This document shows, one piece after another, positions 1 through 6,680 of a stretch of 52,691 nucleotides of DNA. Under the pieces are notes generated by a model that saw nothing but the letters and a program-made list of their open reading frames with translations, was not told the origin of the DNA and did not search any database. A program made the translations under genes and the position numbers. The stretch's first letter is position 1. Every line of letters starts with the position of its first letter. The stretch comes from a virus: positions 1 through 52,691 of the IMG/VR virus record IMGVR_UViG_3300046467_000501; one strand, written 5' to 3'.

Positions 1-138
1 GACGGGGTTTCAGCCGCCCTCTCTGCGCTTCGTGCCAAGATACAGGCAGAGTCTCAGGAAACACTACGCGAACGTGACCGTCTTTTACAGGAGAATCTCG
101 CCGCCCAGAAGAGAGCGATGAGGGAGGAGACACCATGA
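1..138 (+). CDS. C-terminal fragment of a charged, coiled-coil-like protein (5' end cut)
   Basis: Frame 1 is open from the first base to a TGA at 136-138 and gives 45 residues ending in REETP. The fragment is rich in Glu, Arg, Gln and Ala and looks like amphipathic helix or coiled coil. Its stop overlaps the ATG of the next gene (ATGA at 135-138), the tight packing of a phage operon, and its last codons carry the next gene's GAGGAG ribosome binding site. The N-terminus lies outside the window, so no function can be given. Confidence 0.7.
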   Translation, partial: DGVSAALSALRAKIQAESQETLRERDRLLQENLAAQKRAMREETP

Positions 139-350
139 AAGCCAGAAGAATCAGAGTGTACGACACCGTTATCGAAACCTACGAGGTGCTCGTTCCTGTG
201 GGTACGAACCACGATGAAGTAGATGAGATCTTGGCCGAAGGTGACTTTGCTCGTATGGACATAGAGCACGACCGACGCCACCGGGATTGGATTTTTACTT
301 CCAACCATACAGAAGACATCGAACTGACCACGGAGATAAAAAATGGCTGA
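135..350 (+). CDS. Small hypothetical phage protein (71 aa)
   Basis: The ATG overlaps the previous stop and has GAGGAG seven bases upstream, and the end overlaps the next gene by eight bases. The protein opens with a beta-strand-like stretch (RIRVYDTVIETYEVLVPV) and continues with an acidic, His-rich half. The layout, two strands followed by a helix, suggests a small alpha/beta fold of the kind found in many accessory phage proteins. I do not recognise a family. The reading is supported by operon continuity rather than homology. Confidence 0.65.
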   Translation: MKARRIRVYDTVIETYEVLVPVGTNHDEVDEILAEGDFARMDIEHDRRHRDWIFTSNHTEDIELTTEIKNG

Positions 351-543
351 GAATCAATGGAAGGGTTGGGTGTGGCCGTGGGAGGGCAAGAAACGAACAG
401 CGGCAACGACGCTCATCGGATTGGGCAAGATGCACGACAGGCTACTGCGTAGACGAGTGTGGGTTTACCAAGGCCCAGAAAAATACAAGCCAGTGTTGCG
501 TATCAAACAGATCGTCTCAAAGGAGAAAGAATCAAATGACTAA
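343..543 (+). CDS. Small basic hypothetical protein (66 aa)
   Basis: It starts inside the previous gene and ends eight bases into the next one, so the three are probably translationally coupled. The N-terminus is Trp-rich (a WKGWVWPWEGKK stretch) and the rest is strongly basic (LRRRVWVY, KYKPVLRIKQ). A small nucleic-acid-binding or peripheral membrane protein would fit such a composition, but this is inference from composition only. No family is recognised. Confidence 0.6.
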   Translation: MAENQWKGWVWPWEGKKRTAATTLIGLGKMHDRLLRRRVWVYQGPEKYKPVLRIKQIVSKEKESND

Positions 544-775
544 GACAGCGATCCAACACGAACACAAAGAATTTATCGACACGATTCTGGACAAGGTAAA
601 GACTCACTCACGACTAGTGTCGATGGGCGATACCATGCATACAGTTAGAAGGGGAGCGAGCCCAACAGATCATCGTGATTGGCACAGTAACCTCCGCAAA
701 GAAGCAGATACGTTGATCGAAGACATAGAGAATTCCCTCTACCGTAGGCTAGATGAAGTCGGAGACTCAGAATGA
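536..775 (+). CDS. Small helical hypothetical protein (79 aa)
   Basis: The frame is open further upstream, but the ATG at 536 is chosen because it has AAGGAG about eight bases upstream and gives the usual short overlap with the preceding gene. The residues before it read like noise. The protein is largely helical and charged, with a His-rich centre (MHTVRRGASPTDHRDWHSN) and an acidic C-terminal helix. It resembles the small DUF-type proteins of early phage operons. Function unknown. Confidence 0.6.
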   Translation: MTKTAIQHEHKEFIDTILDKVKTHSRLVSMGDTMHTVRRGASPTDHRDWHSNLRKEADTLIEDIENSLYRRLDEVGDSE

Positions 776-987
776 CAGTCACCAAGCAACACCTAATAGA
801 TCTAGAAGATGTCTGTGCTATCTTGTCAGAGATGGACACGGAGCTTGATGGATCAATGCACACCTGCACCTCATGTGGACGGGAATCATGGGAGGATCTC
901 CAAGAGGGAAGGCTCGCCAATGAGATAGCACTCATGCTACGCAAGACCCGCAGGTGCATCGGCATGGTCAGAGAGACGGTGAAGTGA
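772..987 (+). CDS. Small hypothetical protein with a CxxC pair (71 aa)
   Basis: It starts with an ATGA overlap on the previous stop. A single CTSC motif (residues 27-30, in MHTCTSCGRESW) sits between two helical segments, so a zinc- or metal-binding knuckle is possible, although only one CxxC is present and dimerisation would be needed to complete a site. The C-terminal half is basic and helical (LMLRKTRRCIGMVRETVK). No family recognised. Confidence 0.6.
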   Translation: MTVTKQHLIDLEDVCAILSEMDTELDGSMHTCTSCGRESWEDLQEGRLANEIALMLRKTRRCIGMVRETVK

Positions 988-1235
988 GAACCCGCAAGGC
1001 CAGACGACTGCTGAGACGGGGGCTCCGTGCCTCCAAGATCCGGGGCCACCGACCCGCACTCGTCTCCCACTTGGGTGCGATCAAGGTGTACGGGTGCAGG
1101 GCAAACGGATGTAACGCCATCTTAGAATGTTGGGACAATCCCGATACCGTGTCTGGCTCTATGGTTCACACCAACTGCAACCATCTAGAGCTAGGGTGGC
1201 TCCGAAGACAGCTACTGAAACTGACAGCCATTTAG
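984..1235 (+). CDS. Small basic Cys-containing protein with GTG start (83 aa)
   Basis: The GTG at 984 overlaps the previous stop as GTGA. An ATG ten codons upstream in frame would give a long overlap and a residue stretch copied out of frame from the neighbour, so GTG is preferred. The N-terminus is very basic (RTRKARRLLRRGLRASK). The middle has YGCRANGC, ILECW and HTNCNH, giving four cysteines and two histidines that could bind one zinc, as in short phage zinc-ribbon proteins. It is the last recognised gene of the left rightward operon. Confidence 0.6.
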   Translation: MRTRKARRLLRRGLRASKIRGHRPALVSHLGAIKVYGCRANGCNAILECWDNPDTVSGSMVHTNCNHLELGWLRRQLLKLTAI

Positions 1236-1245
1236 ATTCGGGCAC

Positions 1246-1306
1246 AAAAAAAACCTCCCAAGCTGTCTGTGTAACTCATCGGGGGACACACAAACAACTC
1301 AGGAGG
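1246..1306 (-). terminator. Strong intrinsic terminator of the leftward DNA metabolism operon
   Basis: Read on the minus strand, bases 1306-1288 pair with 1272-1254 over 19 positions, including several G-U pairs, around a loop at 1273-1287. Eight consecutive T follow at 1253-1246. This is the classical rho-independent layout and points left only, since there is no T-run on the plus strand. It lies about 80 bases past the last leftward gene. It also stands between the converging rightward genes and may help to block collision of transcripts. Confidence 0.85.
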
Positions 1307-1309
1307 GGG

Positions 1310-1333
1310 GCATGGTAAGAGGAGGAACCATGC
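1310..1333. other. Perfect 7-bp inverted repeat
   Basis: GCATGGT at 1310-1316 and ACCATGC at 1327-1333 flank a purine-rich 10-base loop that contains GAGGAGG. The element lies just upstream, in leftward transcription, of the 1306-1246 terminator. It could be an RNA stem that protects the 3' end or a protein site. On the plus strand the loop and arms look like a ribosome binding site with two ATGs, which is probably coincidental. Confidence 0.5.
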
Positions 1334-1386
1334 CGCTTTTACAACCCACCAATATAATTTACCAACTACAGACTCAGAGTCAATCC

Positions 1387-1554
1387 TCAAGTGTGCGGAC
1401 GATCACCAAAGTTTTTGGAGATTCCCTTCTGCACACTCTTTTCGGTAACCCAATGGGTGTTCCCGGCAAGCCAACCATAGCGGATTCCATACCTCACGCC
1501 CAACCCCACGCACACACCCAACAACACCAACGTCTTCCAGACTTTACCTTTCAT
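1387..1554 (-). CDS. Small membrane protein (55 aa)
   Basis: Found by reading past the stop of the upstream gene: the ATG at 1554 overlaps that gene by 11 bases and is preceded by GAGGAAGAGG. After MKGKVWK comes a hydrophobic stretch (residues 8-20, TLVLLGVCVGLGV), then basic and aromatic residues and a polar tail ending in RPHT. One N-terminal membrane segment is likely. It is the last gene before the terminator. Tiny membrane proteins of this sort are common in phage early operons and their roles are mostly unknown. Confidence 0.65.
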   Translation of the reverse strand: MKGKVWKTLVLLGVCVGLGVRYGIRYGWLAGNTHWVTEKSVQKGISKNFGDRPHT

Positions 1555-2047
1555 CCTCTTCCTCATCAGAGGTGGAACTAATGAGTGGCCGTATCATTAC
1601 CTTGAACGCATCAAACAATCCAAACTTGTTACGCACAAGAGATTGTTCAAGCTCATCGGTTGCCCGCTTAACACCTTTTAGATAAGGCTTGGTGTAAGTC
1701 TTCCTGTAGGCTCTGACCTCTTTCTCAGTCTGAGCTATGTAGATGCCACGCGCACAGTAAAGAACGGGAAGCACCAGTTCCTTGGCACAGTAAAACTTGA
1801 ACCTTGGGTGATGCGAGTTGAACCAAGATCTAGCTGGCCTCTCAAACTCTGTAATCGTTGGGTCCCACAACCCTACTACGGTATCCCAAAGAAATTCTTT
1901 GGACTTAGCCCTAGCCTCACCCATACAATGTTCTCTCAGTAATTTCACAAGCACATCGTAATAAACAACTTCCTTCCTACTCCATTCTGACAAGCCCTTC
2001 TCATCCATTGGCTTCTCCACTATCGCCATCTCCATTCCGTTAGACAT
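1544..2047 (-). CDS. Hypothetical protein downstream of ParB-like gene (167 aa)
   Basis: The start overlaps the end of the ParB-like gene by eight bases, so the two are probably coupled. The N-terminal half is helical with aromatic residues (SEWSRKEVVYYDVL), followed by WFNSHHPRFKFYC and a helix-rich centre. The C-terminus is an acidic tail (STSDEEEDER) such as is often seen in DNA-mimic or partner-binding proteins. No family is recognised. Its place suggests a partner or accessory factor of the ParB-like protein. Confidence 0.7.
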   Translation of the reverse strand: MSNGMEMAIVEKPMDEKGLSEWSRKEVVYYDVLVKLLREHCMGEARAKSKEFLWDTVVGLWDPTITEFERPARSWFNSHHPRFKFYCAKELVLPVLYCARGIYIAQTEKEVRAYRKTYTKPYLKGVKRATDELEQSLVRNKFGLFDAFKVMIRPLISSTSDEEEDER

Positions 2048-2954
2048 TAGAGAGAACCTCGTCTAAGGCGATAATTTCTTTTGTAATAATGCTGTGCCTA
2101 CGGGTAGTAAAACGGATTGCCTCTGGAGAAAATCTGGCGGGAGATTCTGACGCCTCTTTAATTGCATCACGATACGCAGTCATTGCGTCCATGTAATACT
2201 TCACTATCGGCTCGTCTGTTATCTCCGCCGATCTACGTTTTTCAGACTTGCGATCAGCATCCATGCTTGTAGCCCTGAGTTCCTGCTCAAAGCTGAAATC
2301 TCTACGCTTCGGGTGGCGCACCTTAATCACTGTGCTCCTTTCCCTTGCACTTGATGCGGCGTTGTGGGCCGCCAACACCTCTTCTGTTTGACCTAAATTC
2401 AATTCCTCCGAAGTAAATTTATCAGCAATCTTCCGCTTCGCTTCCCAGTCACCCTTTGCCGCCATGGCTATGGCAGTTTTTCTTAAAGATATTTTTCCAT
2501 CACTATTATGTACTACGACTCCATTATCCAGTCCCTTCAATGCTTGCATTGATCTATTTATTGTGGGTTGAGTACACCCTACCATCTGTGCCAATTCAGT
2601 TTGGCTACAGCCAAGCTTCTCTAAAAGATTCGCATAGCCACGAGCTTTTTCGACAACATCAACATCCTCTCGACATTCATTTTCCAATACCTGTTTCAGT
2701 AACGCTTCCGAATCATCAACATCCTCTACGATAGCCGCTATCGTTTCAAGTCCAGCCCTCCTCGACGCTTCAGTTCTGCGATGACCGTAAACAATCTCAT
2801 AGCCCTTGCCGTTTCGGCGTACCTTGATGGGCACCTCCTGCCCCTGCTCCTTGATAGATAAGGCCAGTGCATCCAAAGCTTCTTCGTCAAACGTGACACG
2901 AATCTGATCCTTCGATGGCCTCAGATCCTTGAGCGGTACATTCTCTACAATCAT
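2040..2954 (-). CDS. ParB/Srx-fold DNA-binding protein
   Basis: The N-terminal domain shows the ParB/sulfiredoxin fold: VPLKDLRPSKDQIR, then EALDALALSIKEQG, VPIKVR, and the GHRRTEASRRAGL box that in CTP-using ParB proteins contacts the nucleotide. A helix-turn-helix region follows (KLGCSQTELAQMVGCTQPTINRS in shape), then a charged helical C-terminal half. The ATG at 2954 is chosen over 2960 because GGGGG lies six bases before it. No ParA partner or parS-like 16-bp palindrome is visible. In phages such proteins act as transcription regulators, nucleases or methylase partners rather than in segregation, so the exact role is open. Confidence 0.85.
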   Translation of the reverse strand: MIVENVPLKDLRPSKDQIRVTFDEEALDALALSIKEQGQEVPIKVRRNGKGYEIVYGHRRTEASRRAGLETIAAIVEDVDDSEALLKQVLENECREDVDVVEKARGYANLLEKLGCSQTELAQMVGCTQPTINRSMQALKGLDNGVVVHNSDGKISLRKTAIAMAAKGDWEAKRKIADKFTSEELNLGQTEEVLAAHNAASSARERSTVIKVRHPKRRDFSFEQELRATSMDADRKSEKRRSAEITDEPIVKYYMDAMTAYRDAIKEASESPARFSPEAIRFTTRRHSIITKEIIALDEVLSNV

Positions 2955-2967
2955 TTTCATCCCCCTT

Positions 2968-3495
2968 TTACAATTTTTGAAGTGTCACCATGTCATGCGA
3001 CTTGCCGCAATGGTGTATCGCATCTAGTAGTGTGCCAATCGGGTGAAGAGCGGACTGAGGCACCATCCAATTTGGATACTCAATCGTGTCGTCCCACCAC
3101 TCATCCCGCCTCGCTTCGTCAGGACCAATCCATCCCCGAACAAAAAATACCGGCGCGATACCCGTAACGAGGACGAACCACCGATCTTCTGGGTCAGTCC
3201 GTTTGACTGGGAGCCGGTAGTTGTGACCGGGTGTCGTTCGAACCTCAATGCAATGAAGCAGGTCTGGCCCTTTCATCGTGCCCATCCCCGGAGGCCAGTA
3301 CACGCCAAGACACTTCCCCACCGCGCACTCGCCACAAGCTCCCTCAATGTGGGCATCCCACCCGCTTTTGGTGAAGCCACCCGCCCGTCCCCTGCCGTGC
3401 GCCCGGTTCGCAGACTCCCGCGCTACCCCAGAGAAAGCGGCGAACGCCATCTCTGACGCCGACAGGGTGATTTCCTCGCCCCTTGTATCACTCAT
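2968..3495 (-). CDS. PD-(D/E)XK nuclease-like phage protein (175 aa)
   Basis: The pattern matches a phage family I recall as hypothetical: an opening ITLSASEMAFAAFSGVARES helix, then HIEGACGECAVGKCLGVYW, GPDLLHCIEVRTT, and RWFVLVTGIAPVFFVRGWIG. The spacing of E (in EGACGE), D (in GPD) and E-V-R resembles the restriction-endonuclease-like core, with R where K is usual, so activity is uncertain. It lies between the ParB-like and recombination genes. It could be a host-DNA-degrading or recombination nuclease. The 24-codon ORF just upstream resembles its own N-terminal helix. Confidence 0.5.
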   Translation of the reverse strand: MSDTRGEEITLSASEMAFAAFSGVARESANRAHGRGRAGGFTKSGWDAHIEGACGECAVGKCLGVYWPPGMGTMKGPDLLHCIEVRTTPGHNYRLPVKRTDPEDRWFVLVTGIAPVFFVRGWIGPDEARRDEWWDDTIEYPNWMVPQSALHPIGTLLDAIHHCGKSHDMVTLQKL

Positions 3496-3562
3496 TCTCC
3501 ATCCTATGACAGACGCCCGTGTACCGCGCCTTCATTTCCGGCTGGGTGAGGGTGACTTGCAT
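3488..3562 (-). CDS. 24-residue ORF, likely relic of a duplicated N-terminus
   Basis: The ATG at 3562 begins one base after the stop of the upstream gene, and the ORF ends inside the next gene (its AATGAGTGA holds the neighbour's start). The peptide VTLTQPEMKARYTGVCHRMENE aligns by eye with ITLSASEMAFAAFSGVARESANR, residues 9-31 of the protein encoded next: both share TL, EM, A, GV and R at matching spacing. It is either a decayed paralogue cut to its first helix or a leader peptide coupling translation between the neighbours. Confidence 0.4.
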   Translation of the reverse strand: MQVTLTQPEMKARYTGVCHRMENE

Positions 3563-3563
3563 A

Positions 3564-4037
3564 TCAGTTCATGGTCATATCAGAAGGATCAATCGTTATA
3601 CCTAGGTTAGTGCCCACCTTCTTCATGAACACAGGCTTTAAGGTCTTCACCAAAGGACTGTCATCACCTACTTCCTTAGCTTTATCCAGCATATCCTTGG
3701 TGACCTTCTCGTCGTTCAGCCACGGATGGAGATCCTTCATGTCACTCAGCATAAACGAAACAAGCAACGACTCTCCGTCACCCTTGGTGAAAACCGTTTC
3801 TATATTCGCATCACAATTGCAGGAGTAGAGGTGGGCGAGTGCCTCATCTGAGGTGGGCTCATGCCCGCCCGTCATATCTTTTCTCTGCTCCTCTCCTTCC
3901 ATGCGCTGAAAGATGTGACAATTATCTTGGTGCAAGGTTTCAATAACTACCATCGACTCATTATCTCTGGCCAGACTGTCTATCAACAACACAATGCAGG
4001 AGATCGTGTCTCCATTGTTGCCCTCTAAAGCCACCAT
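3564..4037 (-). CDS. Acidic hypothetical protein (157 aa)
   Basis: The start overlaps the ribbon-helix-helix gene by 13 bases and has GGGAGAAAGA upstream. Residues 1-60 resemble an alpha/beta core (MVALEGNNGDTISCIVLLIDSL, then MVVIETLHQDNCHIF), followed by a stretch with HEPTSDEALAHLYSCNCDANIETVF and a helical C-terminus with VTKDMLDKAKEVGDDSP. Two close cysteines (CNC) are notable. I do not recognise the family. The operon suggests a role in DNA metabolism or in controlling it. Confidence 0.65.
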   Translation of the reverse strand: MVALEGNNGDTISCIVLLIDSLARDNESMVVIETLHQDNCHIFQRMEGEEQRKDMTGGHEPTSDEALAHLYSCNCDANIETVFTKGDGESLLVSFMLSDMKDLHPWLNDEKVTKDMLDKAKEVGDDSPLVKTLKPVFMKKVGTNLGITIDPSDMTMN

Positions 4038-4207
4038 TCTTTCTCCCTTTTTTTGACAACCTTAGATGTATCAATTTTGGCCGCGCTATCCACATACGCT
4101 TTAAGTATATCACGCATCAACTGTGACGTACTCACGCCGTCCTCTTCAGCGAACCCACGGAGGGCGGAGAGTATATCACCCTCCACCCTCAACAGGAATT
4201 GATCCAT
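4025..4207 (-). CDS. Ribbon-helix-helix (CopG/Arc-like) small DNA-binding protein
   Basis: From the ATG at 4207, two bases past the SSB-like stop, the 60 residues read MDQFLLRVEGDILSALRGF, EDGVSTSQLMRDILKAY and then a basic tail with VVKKREKEWW. A short strand, then two helices with VSTSQLMR in the turn, is the usual CopG/Arc pattern. Such proteins bind operators as dimers and often control their own operon. An upstream in-frame ATG at 4225 would add a few residues and overlap the SSB-like gene, so it is the main alternative start. Confidence 0.6.
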   Translation of the reverse strand: MDQFLLRVEGDILSALRGFAEEDGVSTSQLMRDILKAYVDSAAKIDTSKVVKKREKEWWL

Positions 4208-4208
4208 C

Positions 4209-4502
4209 TTAGAAGGGGAGTCCATCGTCCTCTTCGTCATCGACACCCACGGCAACACTCTGCATCGGTTGGATCTCCAAGCGGGCATTCTCATAGTCGA
4301 TGCCCTTCTTCGATGTCCTGTTCCAGATAGCTACCCGAACCGTAGGCATCTCGCCTTCCTTCGCGTGAGACACCATCTCCTTCAGAAACTCCCTAGTGAA
4401 TTCAATCTTCCCCGACTTCACCGGAGCTTTAGAATTTTCTTGAAACTGATTCTTGAAGATTGCGAAGTCGATCTTAACTACGTTGTCGTATTGATTAGCC
4501 AT
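4209..4502 (-). CDS. Putative single-stranded DNA-binding protein
   Basis: The 97 residues end in EEDDGLPF, which closely copies the acidic D-D-x-x-P-F tip that bacterial and phage SSBs use to recruit partner enzymes. The body (VVKIDFAIFKNQ, SGKIEFTREFLKE, MPTVRVAIWNRTSKKGIDYENARLEIQPM) shows short beta strands and an exposed basic loop, consistent with one OB fold though shorter than a typical SSB. It follows directly after the annealing protein gene, overlapping it by eight bases, which fits an exo-annealase-SSB set. Coating of single strands during recombination is the likely role. Confidence 0.65.
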   Translation of the reverse strand: MANQYDNVVKIDFAIFKNQFQENSKAPVKSGKIEFTREFLKEMVSHAKEGEMPTVRVAIWNRTSKKGIDYENARLEIQPMQSVAVGVDDEEDDGLPF

Positions 4503-5250
4503 TGAGCAGTTCCCCTTGTTCGTCTCTGTTATCGTTGAGTTTTAATGCAGCCTTCGACAATTCGTTTACTGACTGGACGAGTTTCGCTATCGCCTTGGTG
4601 TCTTTGCTTTTCAGCGCGGCCTTGATCTCGCCTTGGGTCTTGGAGTCCGGTAGCCAACCCGCTTGAGCCGCATCATTGCAAGCTTCCTTCAATGCCATAG
4701 CCATCTCATCACCTGAGACGGCTCCGTTCGATGTCGGCACCTCCACCTTCTCAGCTTTCTTGGCCTTGGCCTTCGCCTTTGCCTTGGGCTTCGCCTTCGG
4801 CGGTGCCACCTCTGCTACGGGAGCAGTTACCTCTTCCGTGGGAAGGCCGTCCCCACTGTAGATGTAATTAGCTAATCCATGAAGAGAGAAGCACTTGGTC
4901 AGGCATCTCATTTTCGCATCAGAAATATCCCGTGACGAGGGATGAGCGATGCTCTTCATCCTGTAATCCATAACAGGCAACCACATCTCCCGAACCACAT
5001 CACCAATTGTCACCGAACAACTGACCGATGCAGTACCACCCTCATAGTAAGTGGCATCTCTGGTGACGCCCTTCTCGTCAGTGGTGCCATGCCATTTGAT
5101 TGTCAACTCAGGATAATTCTCCATCATAATCCTGTAGGCATGACTCCAACTCAGGTAGGTCAACCCACCCTTCTCTTCCGTGAACTCATTGACGTTGATC
5201 TTCGACAGCGTCTTCCATATCGACGCCGCGCCCAAACTCTTAGCTACCAT
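4495..5250 (-). CDS. DUF1071 (Sak/Rad52-like) single-strand annealing protein
   Basis: Residues 10-130 match the DUF1071 pattern: IWKTLSKINVNEFTEEK, then GGLTYLSWSHAYRIM, a beta sheet region, and DAKMRCLTKCFSLHGLANYIY. This family belongs to the Rad52-like annealases of phage recombination. A flexible Ala-Lys linker (PKAKPKAKAKAKAKKAEK, about residues 150-167) joins a helical C-terminal part. The ATG at 5250 is preferred: it has a GGAGGAAGAGG site inside the preceding nuclease gene, and the longer reading adds residues that are only a frame-shadow of that nuclease. It overlaps the nuclease by 11 bases, so the pair is coupled. Confidence 0.8.
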   Translation of the reverse strand: MVAKSLGAASIWKTLSKINVNEFTEEKGGLTYLSWSHAYRIMMENYPELTIKWHGTTDEKGVTRDATYYEGGTASVSCSVTIGDVVREMWLPVMDYRMKSIAHPSSRDISDAKMRCLTKCFSLHGLANYIYSGDGLPTEEVTAPVAEVAPPKAKPKAKAKAKAKKAEKVEVPTSNGAVSGDEMAMALKEACNDAAQAGWLPDSKTQGEIKAALKSKDTKAIAKLVQSVNELSKAALKLNDNRDEQGELLNG

Positions 5251-6097
5251 TTCCTCTTCCTCCCTTCCATTGTGGGCAAAACTCCGCAACCTCACACCAA
5301 CCTTCACACCGGACATACTTCGCATCACCATCAACGATATTGTATGAACCAGTTTTCTGCTTGTTGACGTAGTCGGTTGCCTCTCTCATCGTGTCGAACG
5401 AACGTGGCTTACCACCTCCACTGTGCGTGGGGTTCACTTGATAAGCACCCCTAGCCCATCGCTCTTCGGGTGTACATGGGATCGTGCTTTCCCGTACATG
5501 AACACGGACCCGCTGATCCACATAATCATCCTGCCGCCCATCCCTCCACATGGGCACGGATAACACAACGACTGGACTATTCGGGTAATCGTACTTACCT
5601 ACCCTCGACTTCATCCAGTCACGACAAATACATACGATGCTTAACTTGGTGGCAGTGATGTCATTCTGCCTGAGCAACCAAGCGTAGAGATTTAGCTGCT
5701 TCTCCCAATCTTCTTTTAACCCACGCTGTACGGAGTAGGTTGATGTCACCTTGTAATCAACAATGGAACCATCATCTCTTATAAGGTCGATGGCACCGCT
5801 GATCGTGACACTATAGGGCGGGATCGAAGTCGTATGTTCAGCGTGGAACCTTTGTTCTTTGGTGCCCTCGCTATCTGCCTGTTCAATTGCAGCATGAACA
5901 CCAGTACCTAACAGCTTCCAAATCTGTTCTCGTACATCAACAGTGATGTCATCCTCGTGCTTGTTCCACAGGCGGCGAATCTGTGGGGGCTTGATCAACT
6001 CCGTAACACTGAAGTCTGCCCCGTCCTTCGTATATGGATCGTTGCGGACAGCATCCACAATCGAATCCGGTGCGCCATAGTTGTTTGTGAGTTTCAA
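5240..6097 (-). CDS. RecB/Cas4-like PD-(D/E)XK exonuclease
   Basis: The 285 residues carry the RecB-family motifs in order: GTGVHAAIE (His68), SGAIDLI (Asp104), IVDYKVT (Asp114 and Lys116) and EKQLNLYAWLL (Gln134 to Tyr138). The C-terminus has CEGWCEVAEFCPQW, three cysteines (264, 268, 274), which recalls the iron-sulfur staple of Cas4 and AddB enzymes with one ligand missing or placed elsewhere. Together with the annealase that overlaps its end, it is the likely 5'-3' resection nuclease of a Red-type recombination system. It also overlaps the upstream gene by four bases. Confidence 0.8.
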   Translation of the reverse strand: MKLTNNYGAPDSIVDAVRNDPYTKDGADFSVTELIKPPQIRRLWNKHEDDITVDVREQIWKLLGTGVHAAIEQADSEGTKEQRFHAEHTTSIPPYSVTISGAIDLIRDDGSIVDYKVTSTYSVQRGLKEDWEKQLNLYAWLLRQNDITATKLSIVCICRDWMKSRVGKYDYPNSPVVVLSVPMWRDGRQDDYVDQRVRVHVRESTIPCTPEERWARGAYQVNPTHSGGGKPRSFDTMREATDYVNKQKTGSYNIVDGDAKYVRCEGWCEVAEFCPQWKGGRGNGS

Positions 6098-6354
6098 GAA
6101 ATCCTCCAGACACCAACCGTTGATACCGTATCTTCTATACGCCTCACAACGTAGCGTTTCCCTTCGTCATTATTATTCCAGCGAGTGGCAGATGAACGAA
6201 CACTGCGCTCATGCTTGTTGTCTTCACATTCAACCATGAAGCACTGATCCACATCCAGCTTTCCAAAGGGATATGTTCTTCGCTCTGCCCTGTGTGGAAT
6301 GGGTACATCGTCAAGGATTCTAATGTCACTCGACTCTGTTAATGTCTCACTCAT
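6094..6354 (-). CDS. Small conserved phage protein, paralogue B of a tandem pair
   Basis: From the ATG at 6354 (GGAG six bases before, ATGA overlap with the upstream stop) the 86 residues contain IPHRAERRTYPFGKLDVDQ, CFMVECEDNK, VRSSATRWN, GKRYVVRRIEDT and a final GVWR. The plan, an LPLxxM/YPFGKLDV strand, a basic SVRSxAxRW helix, a KxYxVRR strand and GVWR, also fits the adjoining gene, so the two probably arose by duplication. Phage proteins of this plan are widespread and uncharacterised. The basic helix suggests nucleic acid binding. Confidence 0.65.
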   Translation of the reverse strand: MSETLTESSDIRILDDVPIPHRAERRTYPFGKLDVDQCFMVECEDNKHERSVRSSATRWNNNDEGKRYVVRRIEDTVSTVGVWRIS

Positions 6355-6611
6355 TGGGTTCTCCAAATTCCTATACCGTAATCGGTAATACGAACGCTAA
6401 ATTTTTTCCCAGTCTTCCTTGCCAATCTCCCTGCATAACTTCTCACTGCATTGATCTTGCTTTGCACCTCCTCACTCTCCATGGTCATCTCAATCAAGTC
6501 GCCCACCTGCACCGTATCCAACGGCAGGTGCCCCCATTTAGTAGGAGGCCCTGAGTTGGGTGGAGGAGGTCCGACTCCTTCGTAAACCCTGATTCTCTGC
6601 TTTGTATGCAC
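6351..6611 (-). CDS. Small conserved phage protein, paralogue A, non-ATG start
   Basis: No ATG is available near the ribosome binding site AAGGAG. The GTG at 6611 lies eight bases after it, with a TTG one codon earlier as an alternative. The protein has a Pro-rich head (GVGPPPPNSGPPTKW), then HLPLDTVQVGDLIEM, INAVRSYAGRLARKTGKKF, VRITDYGIGIWR. This mirrors the neighbouring gene (YPFGKLDVDQCF, VRSSATRW, YVVRR, GVWR). It is the first gene of the leftward DNA metabolism operon. Confidence 0.65.
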   Translation of the reverse strand: MHTKQRIRVYEGVGPPPPNSGPPTKWGHLPLDTVQVGDLIEMTMESEEVQSKINAVRSYAGRLARKTGKKFSVRITDYGIGIWRTQ

Positions 6612-6627
6612 CAAGGAATCTCCTTAG

Positions 6628-6656
6628 TTGCCCTGTAAATCAGTTACTGTTATAGT
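6628..6656 (+). promoter_or_regulatory. Sigma70-like promoter in the divergent region
   Basis: TTGCCC at 6628-6633 and TATAGT at 6651-6656 are separated by exactly 17 bases and point at the RusA-like gene 25 bases downstream. The reverse strand of the same spot reads TATAAC (6654-6649), so a leftward promoter for the recombination operon may overlap it, although no good -35 was found for that direction. Overlap would make the two operons compete for polymerase. Confidence 0.5.
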
Positions 6657-6680
6657 CCCCATCCAAATGGAGACGAATAG

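Noticed and set aside
1312-1581. Rightward ORF of 89 codons with strong SD-like purine runs before two ATGs
   Set aside because: It runs opposite to the small membrane gene at 1387-1554 and the end of the gene at 1544, both of which read better. Its product is Gln/His/Pro-rich noise, and its SD is part of the hairpin and terminator sequence.
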